From assembly GCF_003477605.1 (NCBI RefSeq), contig NZ_QUDR01000034.1:1-14775 (forward strand): a stretch of DNA of 14,775 nucleotides. Direction: 5' to 3'. The stretch comes from Clostridium sp. AF37-5. GTDB taxonomy: Bacteria; Bacillota; Clostridia; Lachnospirales; Lachnospiraceae. Under the pieces are notes generated by a model. That model did no database searches. It was not told the origin of the DNA and saw nothing but the letters and a program-made list of their open reading frames with translations. Numbering within the stretch: position 1 is the first letter of the stretch; the number at the start of each line of letters is the position of its first letter. Of this stretch, positions 5,637 through 13,488 are shown one piece after another. A program made the position numbers and the translations under genes.

Positions 5637-6596
5637 TTATTTGACCTGTAAAGCCTGGTCTATGAGTTTTTCAAGTGTCTTTGCTTGATTTTTTTCAGTG
5701 ATTGCACCAACGATTGGCTCGCCTACAATGTTGCCGTTCTTGTCGACAACATATGTTGTTGGGTAAGAGAAAATGCCTGATGTGAACTTGCCTGCATCGC
5801 TGTTTGAATCAAACCAAATGTTCTTGTATGTTACACCTTTCTTTGAAAGGATGTCCTTTGCTTCTGAAATTGCTGTCTTGTCACCGTCAATTGTGAATGT
5901 GTTGATGCCGACAACCTGACCGCCTTTTTCAGCAAGTTTCTTGTTGAGTGCTTCTAATTCCGGAAGTTCGCCGACACATGGCTTGCAAGTGCTGAACCAG
6001 TAGTTAACAACTGTTACATTGTTGCTTTTGAAAAAGTCACTGCTCTTTATATCGTTGCCATCAAGGTCCTTGCCGTCGAATGACGGAAAACTTGTTGCGC
6101 CACCGCCGTTTGAAATAACGCCGTTGCTGTCAGCCGGAACGCTGTCACCGTTTGAAGGTGCATTTGCACATTCAGGATATTTTTGCTCCAAGATTGTGAG
6201 TTTGCCCTCAATTTCCTTGATTTGTTCTGCACCGGCAACGAGTTTTTTGTATTCCTCATCTGTGAATTGGTCCTTTGCACCCTCAATTGTCTTGAGAAGG
6301 AAGTCACCGTAGTTTGTGCCGTCCTCAATCATTGGATTGTCTTTGTTTGAAGCCATAAATACTTTTTCCCAAAGAGCTTTGTCTGTTGACAAGATTTCGT
6401 TTTCTTTTTCCATAAGCTGATTGTGGAGCTTTGAAGCCTCGTCAGCGCTGTTCGGTTCTGTTGCCATCAAGGTTGAAATACTTGAATCTATTGACTGTTT
6501 TTCGTCTTTGTTGTTTTTTGATGTTGAGCAGGCAATAAGGCTGATTGCCAATACAGAAACTAATAATACTACTGTTAAAATTTTTGAAAATTTCAT
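5637..6596 (-). CDS. TlpA/ResA-like thioredoxin-fold lipoprotein
   Basis: This 319-residue extracytoplasmic thiol-disulfide protein has a signal peptide with lipobox LIAC, so Cys23 should carry the lipid. Residues about 30-145 are helical and charged and form a domain not typical of ResA; a flexible G/S/N-rich linker (145-168) follows. Residues 168-318 are the TlpA/redoxin domain, with active site CKPC (C204-C207) after VVNYWFST and the cis-proline loop SYPTTYVVD (P279). The family reduces or shuffles disulfides outside the membrane, often in cytochrome c maturation or oxidative defence. Here the likely electron donor is the polyferredoxin membrane protein encoded 2 bp upstream, whose last codons contain this gene's GGAGGA ribosome site. 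No terminator follows; an IS3 relic starts 33 bp downstream. Confidence 0.9.
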   Translation of the reverse strand: MKFSKILTVVLLVSVLAISLIACSTSKNNKDEKQSIDSSISTLMATEPNSADEASKLHNQLMEKENEILSTDKALWEKVFMASNKDNPMIEDGTNYGDFLLKTIEGAKDQFTDEEYKKLVAGAEQIKEIEGKLTILEQKYPECANAPSNGDSVPADSNGVISNGGGATSFPSFDGKDLDGNDIKSSDFFKSNNVTVVNYWFSTCKPCVGELPELEALNKKLAEKGGQVVGINTFTIDGDKTAISEAKDILSKKGVTYKNIWFDSNSDAGKFTSGIFSYPTTYVVDKNGNIVGEPIVGAITEKNQAKTLEKLIDQALQVK

Positions 6597-6598
6597 AA

Positions 6599-7567
6599 TT
6601 ATTCCTCCTTTATTGTTTCGTTTTTGTTTGTTTTGTTTTCAATTTTTGCGTTTTCGTCTACTGTTTTTCTAAACAAGCCAAAGCCGTATTGAAAGCTAAC
6701 CGCTTCGGTAGGACAGGCACTTATGCACTTTCCACATCGGATACATTCGGTGCTGTTAGGTGTTTTTGTAACATCAACATCCATTTTGCACACCTTTGCA
6801 CATTTACCGCACGAAACGCATTTGTGCTCGTCTACCTTCATCCCAAACAGCGAAACCTTGTTGAACAGTGCATAGAATGCACCGAGTGGGCAAATCCATT
6901 TGCAGAACGGTCTGTAAAACAGCACGCTCAAAACGACTACCGAAATCAGCACAACAAGTTTCCACGAAAACAGTTGTCCCAATGCCGAACGGATACCTTC
7001 GTTGACTGCCGAAAGTGGCAACGCACCCTCAAGCACACCTTGCGGACATATATATTTGCAGAAATATGGGTCGCCCATCCCCAAATCATTTACTATGAGC
7101 ACCGGTAATAAAACAACTGCCAACAGCAGTACTGCATATTTGATATATGTCAGTGGCTTGAGTTTTTTTGTTGAAAACTTTTTGGTCGGGACTTTGTGCA
7201 ACAAATCCTGTAACCAACCAAACGGACACAAAAATCCGCAGATAAAGCGTCCGAGCAGAACTCCCAACAAAATGAGAAATCCTGTTATATAATAGGAAAA
7301 CTTATATTTTGACGATCCAACTACCGCCTGAAATGAGCCGATTGGGCAAGCACCCGATGCGGCAGGACAGGAATAGCAGTTCAGACCCGGCACACAAACG
7401 GCCTTGCCTTTGCCTTGATAAATTTCGCCTTTAAAAAAGTTTGGCAGATGAATATTTGTCAGCAGAGTTGCTCCTGCCTGAATCCATCCTCGGAATTTGG
7501 CTAATTGGTTTGATGCCGTATATTTTTTCTTATTATGGTTTTTATTCTTTGTTTTCTTTTTATCCAA
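6599..7567 (-). CDS. NapH/CcoG-like 4Fe-4S polyferredoxin membrane protein
   Basis: This 322-residue protein probably passes electrons across the membrane to the TlpA-like partner. Membrane segments are visible near residues 91-108, 142-160 and 200-217. Cysteine motifs of the NapH family are C110GFLCP, C170KYICP and C222KWICP, plus an N-terminal cluster (C58, C64, C67, C74). The C-terminal half has two ferredoxin 4Fe-4S sites: C250xxC253xxC256xxxC260 and C275xxC278xxC281xxxCP. A short charged tail follows. The start is a TTG at 7565-7567, overlapping the end of the upstream 48-codon gene by 8 bp, so translation is probably coupled. The combination with a TlpA-like protein and a CD1871A-like peptide is a recurrent clostridial redox cluster. 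Confidence 0.9.
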   Translation of the reverse strand: MDKKKTKNKNHNKKKYTASNQLAKFRGWIQAGATLLTNIHLPNFFKGEIYQGKGKAVCVPGLNCYSCPAASGACPIGSFQAVVGSSKYKFSYYITGFLILLGVLLGRFICGFLCPFGWLQDLLHKVPTKKFSTKKLKPLTYIKYAVLLLAVVLLPVLIVNDLGMGDPYFCKYICPQGVLEGALPLSAVNEGIRSALGQLFSWKLVVLISVVVLSVLFYRPFCKWICPLGAFYALFNKVSLFGMKVDEHKCVSCGKCAKVCKMDVDVTKTPNSTECIRCGKCISACPTEAVSFQYGFGLFRKTVDENAKIENKTNKNETIKEE

Positions 7568-7706
7568 TTCCTACACACTCCAAACAAAGCCTGATTGCCT
7601 TACTCAAAACGGTTTCAGTTTCGCCACGCATTGCGCCGAAGCCGAGCATAATAGCTCCCGAAATAAGCAGTACTGCCTGTGATAAAGCCTTTTTTGCTCT
7701 GGTCAA
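7560..7706 (-). CDS. CD1871A-family CXXC small membrane protein
   Basis: This 48-residue gene is easy to miss because it starts with TTG (7704-7706). The product begins MTRAKKALSQ, has one hydrophobic helix (AVLLISGAIMLGFGAM), then RGETETVLSKAIRLCLECVG and a final IG. The pattern G..RGE...V..KA...CLECIGIG, with its CLEC redox pair, is the hallmark of the CD1871A family named from Clostridioides difficile. AAAGGAGTG (7713-7721) is well placed, and an extended -10 lies at 7736-7744. Its stop overlaps the start of the polyferredoxin gene. A membrane-anchored CXXC just ahead of an Fe-S membrane protein and a TlpA protein suggests a thiol relay; the exact role is not established. Confidence 0.85.
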   Translation of the reverse strand: MTRAKKALSQAVLLISGAIMLGFGAMRGETETVLSKAIRLCLECVGIG

Positions 7707-7735
7707 TTCAATCACTCCTTTCATTTTCTAGCGTC

Positions 7736-7744
7736 ATTGTAGCA
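7736..7744 (-). promoter_or_regulatory. Extended -10 promoter of the redox operon
   Basis: On the minus strand, TGCTACAAT (TGn plus TACAAT, 5 of 6) lies 30 bp upstream of the CXXC gene start. No proper -35 is present at 16-18 bp, which suits an activator-dependent promoter. Confidence 0.6.
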
Positions 7745-7764
7745 CATCGGATATAAAATTTTCG

Positions 7765-7788
7765 TTAAGAACAGAAATTTAACACAGA
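7765..7788. promoter_or_regulatory. Direct repeat between divergent promoters
   Basis: TTAAGAACAGA (7765-7775) and TTAACACAGA (7779-7788) form an imperfect direct repeat midway between the two divergent -10 elements. OmpR-family regulators bind such tandem half-sites, so this is a candidate site for the regulator encoded at 7849. This is inference from position and pattern. Confidence 0.4.
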
Positions 7789-7801
7789 TTTTATGTTTTT
7801 G

Positions 7802-7810
7802 TGCTATAAT
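7802..7810 (+). promoter_or_regulatory. Extended -10 promoter of the two-component operon
   Basis: TGCTATAAT is a perfect extended -10. The -35 region is poor. A ribosome site AAGGAGAG (7836-7843) precedes the ATG at 7849. Confidence 0.68.
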
Positions 7811-7848
7811 CATAATTATAAATATACTTTAAAGCAAGGAGAGTTTTT

Positions 7849-8523
7849 ATGCACATTTTAGTTGTTGAAGACGAAAGAATATTGTGTGAAACAATCGCTC
7901 GTAGCTTGAAGCGTCTCGCTTATAGCGTTGACTGTTGCTATGACGGAATAACCGCAATGCAAATGCTTGCTGACGATAACTTTGACCTCGTTGTGCTTGA
8001 TTTGAATTTACCGGGTGCTGACGGCATGACTGTTTTGAGAACACTCAGAAAAACCGACCGTGACACAAAGGTGCTGATTTTGTCTGCCCGTAGTGAAGTG
8101 TCTGATAAGGTTGACGGTTTGGATGCAGGTGCAAACGATTATTTGGCAAAGCCGTTCCATTTGGAAGAACTTGCTGCAAGGATTCGCAGTCTTACCCTCC
8201 GACAGTTCACTCAAAATGATGTTGTGCTGACCTGCGGTGATGTTTCGTTTGACACAAAATCTCGCAAGGCTATTGTCGGAGACGAACCTTTGCCGTTGAC
8301 CCGCAAGGAAACAGGCATACTTGAATATCTTATGGTAAACAGAGGTCGCCCCATAAGTCAGGAAGAATTTATTGAACATGTGTGGGACAATAGCGTTGAC
8401 AATTTCAGCAATTCGATAAGGGTACATATTTCTGCTTTGAGAAAGAAACTTCGCACTTCTCTTGGATATGACCCGATTCGCAATCGTATCGGTGAGGGCT
8501 ATGTAATGGGGGAAGAAGAATGA
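7849..8523 (+). CDS. OmpR/PhoB-family response regulator
   Basis: This 224-residue cytoplasmic transcription regulator has a receiver domain at residues 1-115, with acidic pocket E7-D8, phosphoacceptor D51 (LVVLDLNLPG), S79 and K101 (LAKPF). Residues about 125-222 form a winged-helix DNA-binding domain (LTRKETGILEYLMVNRGRPI, then VDNFSNSIRVHISALRKKLR). The length is normal. Its stop overlaps the kinase start (ATGA), so the pair is translationally coupled. It is divergent from the CXXC/polyferredoxin/TlpA operon over a 140-bp gap with matching extended -10 promoters, which points to control of that operon in response to a redox or envelope signal (inference). Confidence 0.93.
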   Translation: MHILVVEDERILCETIARSLKRLAYSVDCCYDGITAMQMLADDNFDLVVLDLNLPGADGMTVLRTLRKTDRDTKVLILSARSEVSDKVDGLDAGANDYLAKPFHLEELAARIRSLTLRQFTQNDVVLTCGDVSFDTKSRKAIVGDEPLPLTRKETGILEYLMVNRGRPISQEEFIEHVWDNSVDNFSNSIRVHISALRKKLRTSLGYDPIRNRIGEGYVMGEEE

Positions 8524-9668
8524 AAAAAATATCTCTTCAATGGCGTATCACTTTGATGACTGCTATACTTATAGGTATAACCTGCGTGTCTATGAATTCC
8601 CTTATCGGTTATTCGGGCAGACATTATATGGATTCTATCGGCAGTGACATTTCTGCTAACAGCGATTCGTATAAAGGTGAGCAGGAATTTTTTAACCCTG
8701 AAAGTGCCGACCTTGACCAAGAAGTAACTATTATAGTTAACGGTGCACAGGAGTCGTTTTCCACTACAAATTGGTGCATAACAGCGGTTGTAACATTGCT
8801 TGGCGGTGTTTTGGCATACTTTGTCAGTGGCAGAGCATTGAAGCCTTTGCACACCTTTGCTTCAAGGGTTGAAAATGTTCAGCCGAATAACTTGACCGAT
8901 ATGAAGATAACCGATGATGTGCCTGCCGAGTTCAAGCAATTCAGCATTTCTTTTAATCAGATGCTTGACCGACTTGACGAGGGGTTCACGGCACAACGGC
9001 AGTTCACCGGCAATGCCGCACACGAATTGCGCACCCCTCTTGCATTGCTTCAGGCACAACTTGAACTTTTTTCTGTTGAGCATCCTGATTTGGATGCCGA
9101 AAGTGCCGACTTCCTCAAATTATTGCAGGAACAAACAGGGCGAATGTCGCAGGTTACAAAGACTTTGCTTGAAATGAGCGAGCTTCGAACTGTGCCGTGT
9201 AATGACTGCATTGAGCTTGCACCGATGATTGAGGAAATTCTTGCCGACCTTTCTCCTGTGGCAGAGAAAAAAGGGGTCACTCTTGAATGTGACGGCACCG
9301 GCACTATGGTGGGCAGTGACACCTTGATTTATCGTTTGATCTTTAATTTGACGGAAAACGCAATCAGGTATAACCGCCCTGACGGAACTGTGCGTGTTTC
9401 TGTTTCTCAGGATGGTGACGATCTTGTTGTCAGGGTTGCCGACACAGGTTGCGGAATACCAGAAAAGTATAAAGAAAGTATTTTTCAGCCGTTCTTCCGT
9501 GTGGATAAATCCCGTAGCAGAGAAAATGGCGGTGTGGGTCTTGGACTTTCTTTGGTTTGGGAAATTGCTGATATTCACGGTGGCAAAGTGCAGGCAGAAG
9601 AAAGTACAGAAAAGGGAACTGTTATGACAGTTACTTTTCCGTTGAACAGAGAATACAAGGATGATTAG
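8520..9668 (+). CDS. Membrane sensor histidine kinase
   Basis: This 382-residue kinase is the partner of the upstream regulator. Two membrane helices (about residues 9-30 and 84-104) enclose a short external segment of about 50 residues with no cysteines and no recognisable sensor fold. A HAMP domain (105-160) follows. The dimerisation helix has H168 in TGNAAHELRTPLALLQ. The ATPase domain shows the N-box (NLTENAIRYN, N280), G1 (DTGCG, 308-312), F box (FQPFFRVDKS) and G2 (GVGLGLS, 338-344). All catalytic motifs are intact. The tiny external loop suggests sensing inside the membrane or through a partner, for example the redox proteins encoded next door. No clear terminator follows. Confidence 0.93.
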   Translation: MKKISLQWRITLMTAILIGITCVSMNSLIGYSGRHYMDSIGSDISANSDSYKGEQEFFNPESADLDQEVTIIVNGAQESFSTTNWCITAVVTLLGGVLAYFVSGRALKPLHTFASRVENVQPNNLTDMKITDDVPAEFKQFSISFNQMLDRLDEGFTAQRQFTGNAAHELRTPLALLQAQLELFSVEHPDLDAESADFLKLLQEQTGRMSQVTKTLLEMSELRTVPCNDCIELAPMIEEILADLSPVAEKKGVTLECDGTGTMVGSDTLIYRLIFNLTENAIRYNRPDGTVRVSVSQDGDDLVVRVADTGCGIPEKYKESIFQPFFRVDKSRSRENGGVGLGLSLVWEIADIHGGKVQAEESTEKGTVMTVTFPLNREYKDD

Positions 9669-9741
9669 TCCAAAATAGAACGAAATATATACAACAAAGT
9701 GTTTTTCACAGTAATACAACTGCCTACAGGTGGTGTACACT

Positions 9742-10242
9742 ATGGGAAAAGTTAATTATTTACTTCTAGATATGTCTGTTTTGCCGGAAGTTTATGCAAA
9801 AGTGATTGAGGCAAAGGGCTATTTGCAGTCGGGAGAGGCGGCAAACGCATCGCAGGCTGTAAAGATGGCAGGAATATCTTGCTCGGCATACTATAAATAT
9901 AAGGATAAAATATTTGAGTACAGCGAGCAGGGGGATGATGCCACAACAATCAACGCCAAGCTTCAGGACAATGCCGGAGTTCTCAGTTCGGTTATGAACG
10001 AGCTTTATTTGGCAGGGGCAAACATTTTGGCGGTTAATCAGAGTAAGCAAAACAAGAAGGAATTCTTACGCGGATACGACTACATGCTAAGCAAAATCGA
10101 GCCTGAAGCCGTCATTGATGGGGTAAATTTACTGCCGGAAAGTATTAGACAGACTACACCTGTGACCTGTTTCAGATTTGATAACTGTTTTTACTATATC
10201 CGATTTCTTCTTTTCTTACAATCCCCATATATGATTTTTTAG
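9742..10242 (+). pseudogene. ACT-domain (PheB/UPF0735-like) gene with foreign 3' end
   Basis: The first about 100 residues match the PheB/UPF0735 ACT-domain family: MGKVNYLLLDMSVLPEVYAK, an HTH-like segment (ASQAVKMAGISCSAYYKYKD), then DNAGVLSSVMNELYLAGANI and LAVNQ. Family members are about 145-150 residues and continue the ACT fold after VNQ. Here, at about 10036, the sequence changes to SKQNKKEFLRGYDYMLSKIE and PEAVI, which looks like the end of a DUF4417-type protein, and then to a tail that looks like read-through of non-coding DNA. The ATG at 9742 has AGGTGG eight bases upstream; two in-frame GTG codons before it are less likely starts. The residues GDDATTINAKLQDN also depart from the family pattern. 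The ACT domain cannot fold normally. Confidence 0.72.
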
Positions 10243-10256
10243 TGCCGCTATTTTTT

Positions 10257-10370
10257 TTATCTGTGGATAAGGAATACTGTATACCGGCATATTCCACTAA
10301 ACAAAGCTGAAAAATCTACATTGCTGTTATATTTACTTGTATAATCACTAAAACTTTTGATTTCTGACAT
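10257..10370 (-). CDS. Small ORF after FlxA-like gene, probably truncated
   Basis: The 37-codon frame begins MSEIKSFSDYTSKYNSNVDF and then SALF, with a perfect AAAGGAGG eight bases before the ATG. It starts 21 bp past the FlxA-like stop, so the two form an operon. After about 24 residues the reading becomes unlike protein (SGICRYTVFLIHR) and stops. The likely explanation is that only the N-terminus survives and the rest was deleted when this DNA joined the ACT gene region. The family is not recognised. Confidence 0.5.
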   Translation of the reverse strand: MSEIKSFSDYTSKYNSNVDFSALFSGICRYTVFLIHR

Positions 10371-10391
10371 AACACCAGCCTCCTTTCCGAA

Positions 10392-11171
10392 CTATAAACG
10401 TATATCTATCGGTGTATATACTACCGACTGTCCACTTTCTGATGCTGGATTTTTTATTATTTCTGCTGTTTCTGTTTTGACATCTGCATTCTCTGATGCA
10501 TCTGTTGTCGTATCTGCATTTTCCTGTGTATTCTCTGCTTTCTGAGTTTGATCCTTCTTTGTTTCTGATGCATCTGTACTGTTGTCTGCCTTTGATGCTT
10601 CTTCCATGGATCTATTTGCATCTGAAAGTGAATACATCTGTGCTGCTGTTGCAGACTGCGCTTTTGCCTGCAAATCTGCCAGTTCTTCTTCTTTCTTTTC
10701 GGTATTGCCTTTTCCAGCATCCTGCTTGATTTCAGACTCAAGCACACCGGCTCTTCCTTCCATCTGTGTTGCCATACTCCCCTGCACTTTTGCTTGCTTC
10801 ATAGATGATTCTGCGGAAATCATTGCCCGCATACCTGCCTGTGACAAGCCTGTTCCTTTCTTTGCAGATGTATTTTTTGTACCAGCCACCATATCATCCA
10901 TAGATGATTTTTTTCTCTGCTGTTCCTTTCTATGTTCAATCTGGTGCTGTCTTAACTGTTGATTGAGATTTGTAATTTCCTGCTGTATCTCCTGACGTTT
11001 CTTCATCTTATCCTCTAATGACAGTTCTTCATTTGATGATAAGTCCTGCAATTTCTGCTGTGCATTTGCAATCTGATTCTGAATATTTTTGCTCACAGAA
11101 TCATTCGCCTGTGCCATTCCCATTGCTCCTGTCTGCGTATTCGTTCCGTTAAATCCATTAATTTTCATCAT
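10392..11171 (-). CDS. FlxA-like coiled-coil protein
   Basis: This 259-residue hydrophilic protein has no signal peptide or membrane helix. Residues about 25-95 are a Q/K/E-rich coiled coil (NIQNQIANAQQKLQDLSS ... EEITNLNQQLRQ pattern), as in the FlxA-like family. Residues 110-200 are helical with A/Q/M/S-rich stretches. Residues 200-245 are a disordered T/D/A/E-rich tail, followed by a conserved-looking end, SVVYTPIDIRL. AAGGAGG precedes the first ATG by eight bases. It is transcribed alone or with the small ORF at 10370 from a 200-bp gap carrying LytTR-type direct repeats (11284-11312), which makes it the apparent target of the adjacent GHKL/LytTR system. FlxA-like proteins have no settled function; a secreted or surface-assembly role is only a guess. 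Confidence 0.7.
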   Translation of the reverse strand: MMKINGFNGTNTQTGAMGMAQANDSVSKNIQNQIANAQQKLQDLSSNEELSLEDKMKKRQEIQQEITNLNQQLRQHQIEHRKEQQRKKSSMDDMVAGTKNTSAKKGTGLSQAGMRAMISAESSMKQAKVQGSMATQMEGRAGVLESEIKQDAGKGNTEKKEEELADLQAKAQSATAAQMYSLSDANRSMEEASKADNSTDASETKKDQTQKAENTQENADTTTDASENADVKTETAEIIKNPASESGQSVVYTPIDIRL

Positions 11172-11265
11172 TTCGTTGTCCTCCTTAAACTAATACTCTG
11201 AAATCCGTTTCCTGAAAATCTGTATAACATGATTTCTCTTTATTTTTTCTTTCGGCATATCTTTC

Positions 11266-11312
11266 TTCACAATAAACCGCGATGTTGTGAACCGCCCTTT
11301 TTTCGTTGTGAA
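11266..11312 (-). promoter_or_regulatory. LytTR-type direct-repeat operator plus inverted half-site
   Basis: On the minus strand, two identical TTCACAAC half-sites (11305-11312 and 11284-11291) are separated by 13 bp, so their starts are 21 bp (two helical turns) apart. LytTR regulators such as AgrA and ComE bind paired direct repeats of about 9 bp with 12-13 bp between them. A near-identical block lies upstream of the LytTR gene (13527-13555). A third copy in reverse orientation (11266-11272) makes a perfect 7-bp inverted repeat with the nearer half-site across 12 bp. The site is 113 bp upstream of the FlxA-like start. Confidence 0.68.
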
Positions 11313-11373
11313 GCTTCAAACAAGCACTACATATTTCTGTAATTTACAAAATACATAGTGTCAATTTATTTCT

Positions 11374-12744
11374 TTATTCTACCTGCATCATAATGCTAAG
11401 GATTACTTCCTCATTTCCCTGCTCCAAAGATATATCTCCCATATACATTCTGGCAACTCGGCGAATGTTATTCAGACCCATTCCATGTTCCCTCCCAGAT
11501 TTGGTTGTTTCTGGCAAATCGCTATCACCAAAATTAAGCTGACCCTCAAAACTGTTTTTTATGGTTATCATAAAGATACTGTTTTTCTGAAAAGAAGAAA
11601 TGCTGATATATGGATCATCTCCACTTACATTTTCCATACAGTTATTCAAGGCATTATTCATGATCACACTCAGATCAAATGCATTTAACTTCGTATTCTG
11701 CGGATAATGAAAGTCTGATATAAACCGAATCTGCCTTTCTTTTGCTTCTCTCAGCTTTTCCATCAAAATGACATCAATCACCGGACTTCCTGTCTTTATT
11801 TCCGGAGATACCTCGTCCCATTCATTTTTCAGATGTTCCAAGTATTCTGTAGCATCATCCATATTATTATGTGCCACCAGATGTTCCAGTGTCTGTATAT
11901 GATTTCCCATATCATGTCGCATGGAGCGGATATCCCGATACAACTTTTCAACTTCCTCGATATGCTTTTTCATGTCACTGATCTGATTTAATACCAGCTC
12001 TTGTCCCCGCTGTTCTTCCTGCATCTCTTTCCAGTTTTGAAACATTACAATCACAACAAGAATAGCAACTATGGAAATCAGATAGTGTAAAAAGCTTAAA
12101 GCTCCATAAAATTCATATGTATCAATCAAGTTCTTTCCAGTATCTCTTTCGTATATCATGAGATAATATTGTAAAATGCCATACCCGGTGACGCCTACAA
12201 GTGAAGGTATAATAAGCATTACCATCTCTTTGACACTCATTTCATCTTTTTTGTATATATACGCTTTATTGATTAGTCCTATTGCAATCGCAATAAAAGC
12301 AATACAAAGTACAAGATCCAAAACTCTGGTTCCAACATATAGTCCGTATTGCAACCACACTTTTTCTGCATCCATATTCCGAAATACAAGTGCTTTTGTA
12401 ACAAGAACATCAAATCTGTCTGCCATTGCAACCGTTAACCATCGGATAGAAAAGAACGTAATTGCAAGAAATATTTTCTGATATATATTTTTTCTGTCCT
12501 CTACATACATTGTAAGAAATGCTGCTATAACTCCAATCAGATATGCGGAAAAATTGTCAATCTGTGGCGGAATCATATATAAAACAAGCGTAATCGTAAT
12601 ATAAACAATACTGACTGCCACAGCCCCTTTTTTCTTTTTTATATAAGGACAAACAAATTTTCCAAAATAAATTCCTGTAATCATAAGGAGTGCAATAACA
12701 GAAATTTTCGATGTAACCATCCAGCATTTTTCTACCAAACTCAT
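11374..12744 (-). CDS. GHKL (AgrC-like) sensor histidine kinase
   Basis: This 456-residue kinase has about six hydrophobic segments in residues 12-236 (near 12-31, 43-58, 65-80, 90-106, 140-160, 172-196 and 215-236). The membrane sensor is of the kind that reads peptides in agr systems. A coiled linker (238-270) leads to the phosphorylation motif RSMRHDMGNHIQTLEHL (H277). The HATPase_c_5 domain follows, with N-box VIMNNALNNCMEN (363-371) and G-box GREHGMGLNN (417-426). All motifs are intact. Its start overlaps the regulator stop by 4 bp. No AgrD-like peptide or AgrB-like processing protease is visible in the window, so the ligand is unknown. No clear terminator follows before the FlxA-like promoter region. 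Confidence 0.9.
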   Translation of the reverse strand: MSLVEKCWMVTSKISVIALLMITGIYFGKFVCPYIKKKKGAVAVSIVYITITLVLYMIPPQIDNFSAYLIGVIAAFLTMYVEDRKNIYQKIFLAITFFSIRWLTVAMADRFDVLVTKALVFRNMDAEKVWLQYGLYVGTRVLDLVLCIAFIAIAIGLINKAYIYKKDEMSVKEMVMLIIPSLVGVTGYGILQYYLMIYERDTGKNLIDTYEFYGALSFLHYLISIVAILVVIVMFQNWKEMQEEQRGQELVLNQISDMKKHIEEVEKLYRDIRSMRHDMGNHIQTLEHLVAHNNMDDATEYLEHLKNEWDEVSPEIKTGSPVIDVILMEKLREAKERQIRFISDFHYPQNTKLNAFDLSVIMNNALNNCMENVSGDDPYISISSFQKNSIFMITIKNSFEGQLNFGDSDLPETTKSGREHGMGLNNIRRVARMYMGDISLEQGNEEVILSIMMQVE

Positions 12745-13454
12745 CCGATTTCTTTTCCTTTCCTCTGATTATATTTCAAATATTGTTTTACAAACTCAGG
12801 ATAATTCTGCTTTGCAATCAGTGCAGTTCCATTTTCCATCGTCACACAATTTGCATCATATTTCTGAACATATTTGAAATGTACGAGGTAAGCTCTGTGT
12901 GTACGAAAAAAATCTGCTCCCGCAATTTCACTCAGTTCCTGCAATTTTCCATAATATTCAATATTCGTATCCCGTGTATGGATAATGACTTTTCGGTTAT
13001 ATACCTCAGCATACACAATATCCTTCAAAAACACTTTCATATGACTTCCTCCGGACTGCACCATCATGTATTTTTCATCCGATTGATTTTCAGAATATTG
13101 TTCAATGCTTCTGACCGCACGTTTCACAACTTCCTCAAATTTTTCATCGGAAAATGGTTTCACCAGATAATGAAATGCTGCAACATCAAATGCCTGAAAA
13201 ACATACTCCTCCACAGCAGTTACAAATATCAATACCATTCTTTCATTTTTCTGACGCAGAAGCCTTGCCGTTTCCATTCCATCCATTCCTGGCATCTGAA
13301 TATCTAAAAATAGAATATCCGGCTTACAACCACTTGCAATCAATTCATCACCAGATAAATATTTTTCTATTACTGCATCCGGTAATAATTTCTTTATTTT
13401 TTCTTCTAATATCAATCCTATAGATTTTTCATCATCGCAGATTGCTATTTGCAT
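12741..13454 (-). CDS. LytTR-family response regulator (AgrA-like)
   Basis: This 237-residue transcription regulator has a receiver domain at residues 1-120 with CDDE (6-9), phosphoacceptor D51 (ILFLDIQMPGMDG), T79 and K99 (HYLVKPF). Residues about 132-232 form a LytTR beta-sheet DNA-binding domain (SHMKVFLKDIVYAEVYNRKV ... FFRTHRAYLVHFKYVQKYD). It is translated just ahead of the overlapping GHKL kinase gene. A perfect -10 and a direct-repeat operator upstream point to positive autoregulation. The same operator in front of the FlxA-like gene makes that gene its likely target. AAGGAAG lies upstream of the ATG at 13454. Confidence 0.92.
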   Translation of the reverse strand: MQIAICDDEKSIGLILEEKIKKLLPDAVIEKYLSGDELIASGCKPDILFLDIQMPGMDGMETARLLRQKNERMVLIFVTAVEEYVFQAFDVAAFHYLVKPFSDEKFEEVVKRAVRSIEQYSENQSDEKYMMVQSGGSHMKVFLKDIVYAEVYNRKVIIHTRDTNIEYYGKLQELSEIAGADFFRTHRAYLVHFKYVQKYDANCVTMENGTALIAKQNYPEFVKQYLKYNQRKGKEIG

Positions 13455-13488
13455 CTTGTCACTTCCTTACTTACATACTATTATATTT

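Noticed and set aside
6689..7292. Long plus-strand open frames opposite the polyferredoxin gene
   Set aside because: They mirror a gene with strong family motifs on the other strand, lack ribosome sites and have Cys/His/Asn-rich unnatural composition.
9730..9741. GTG start for the ACT-domain gene
   Set aside because: The ribosome site AGGTGG overlaps these GTG codons; the ATG at 9742 has proper spacing and begins with the family's MGK.
10040..10242. Treating the 170-codon frame at 9742 as one intact protein
   Set aside because: The C-terminal third changes character twice and departs from the ACT family exactly after LAVNQ.
11319..11364. TTGACA with a downstream TACAGA on the minus strand as the FlxA-like promoter, and an overlapping dyad as a terminator
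   Set aside because: The -10 matches only 3 of 6, the position is upstream of the LytTR site rather than downstream, and the dyad has two central mismatches and no U-run.
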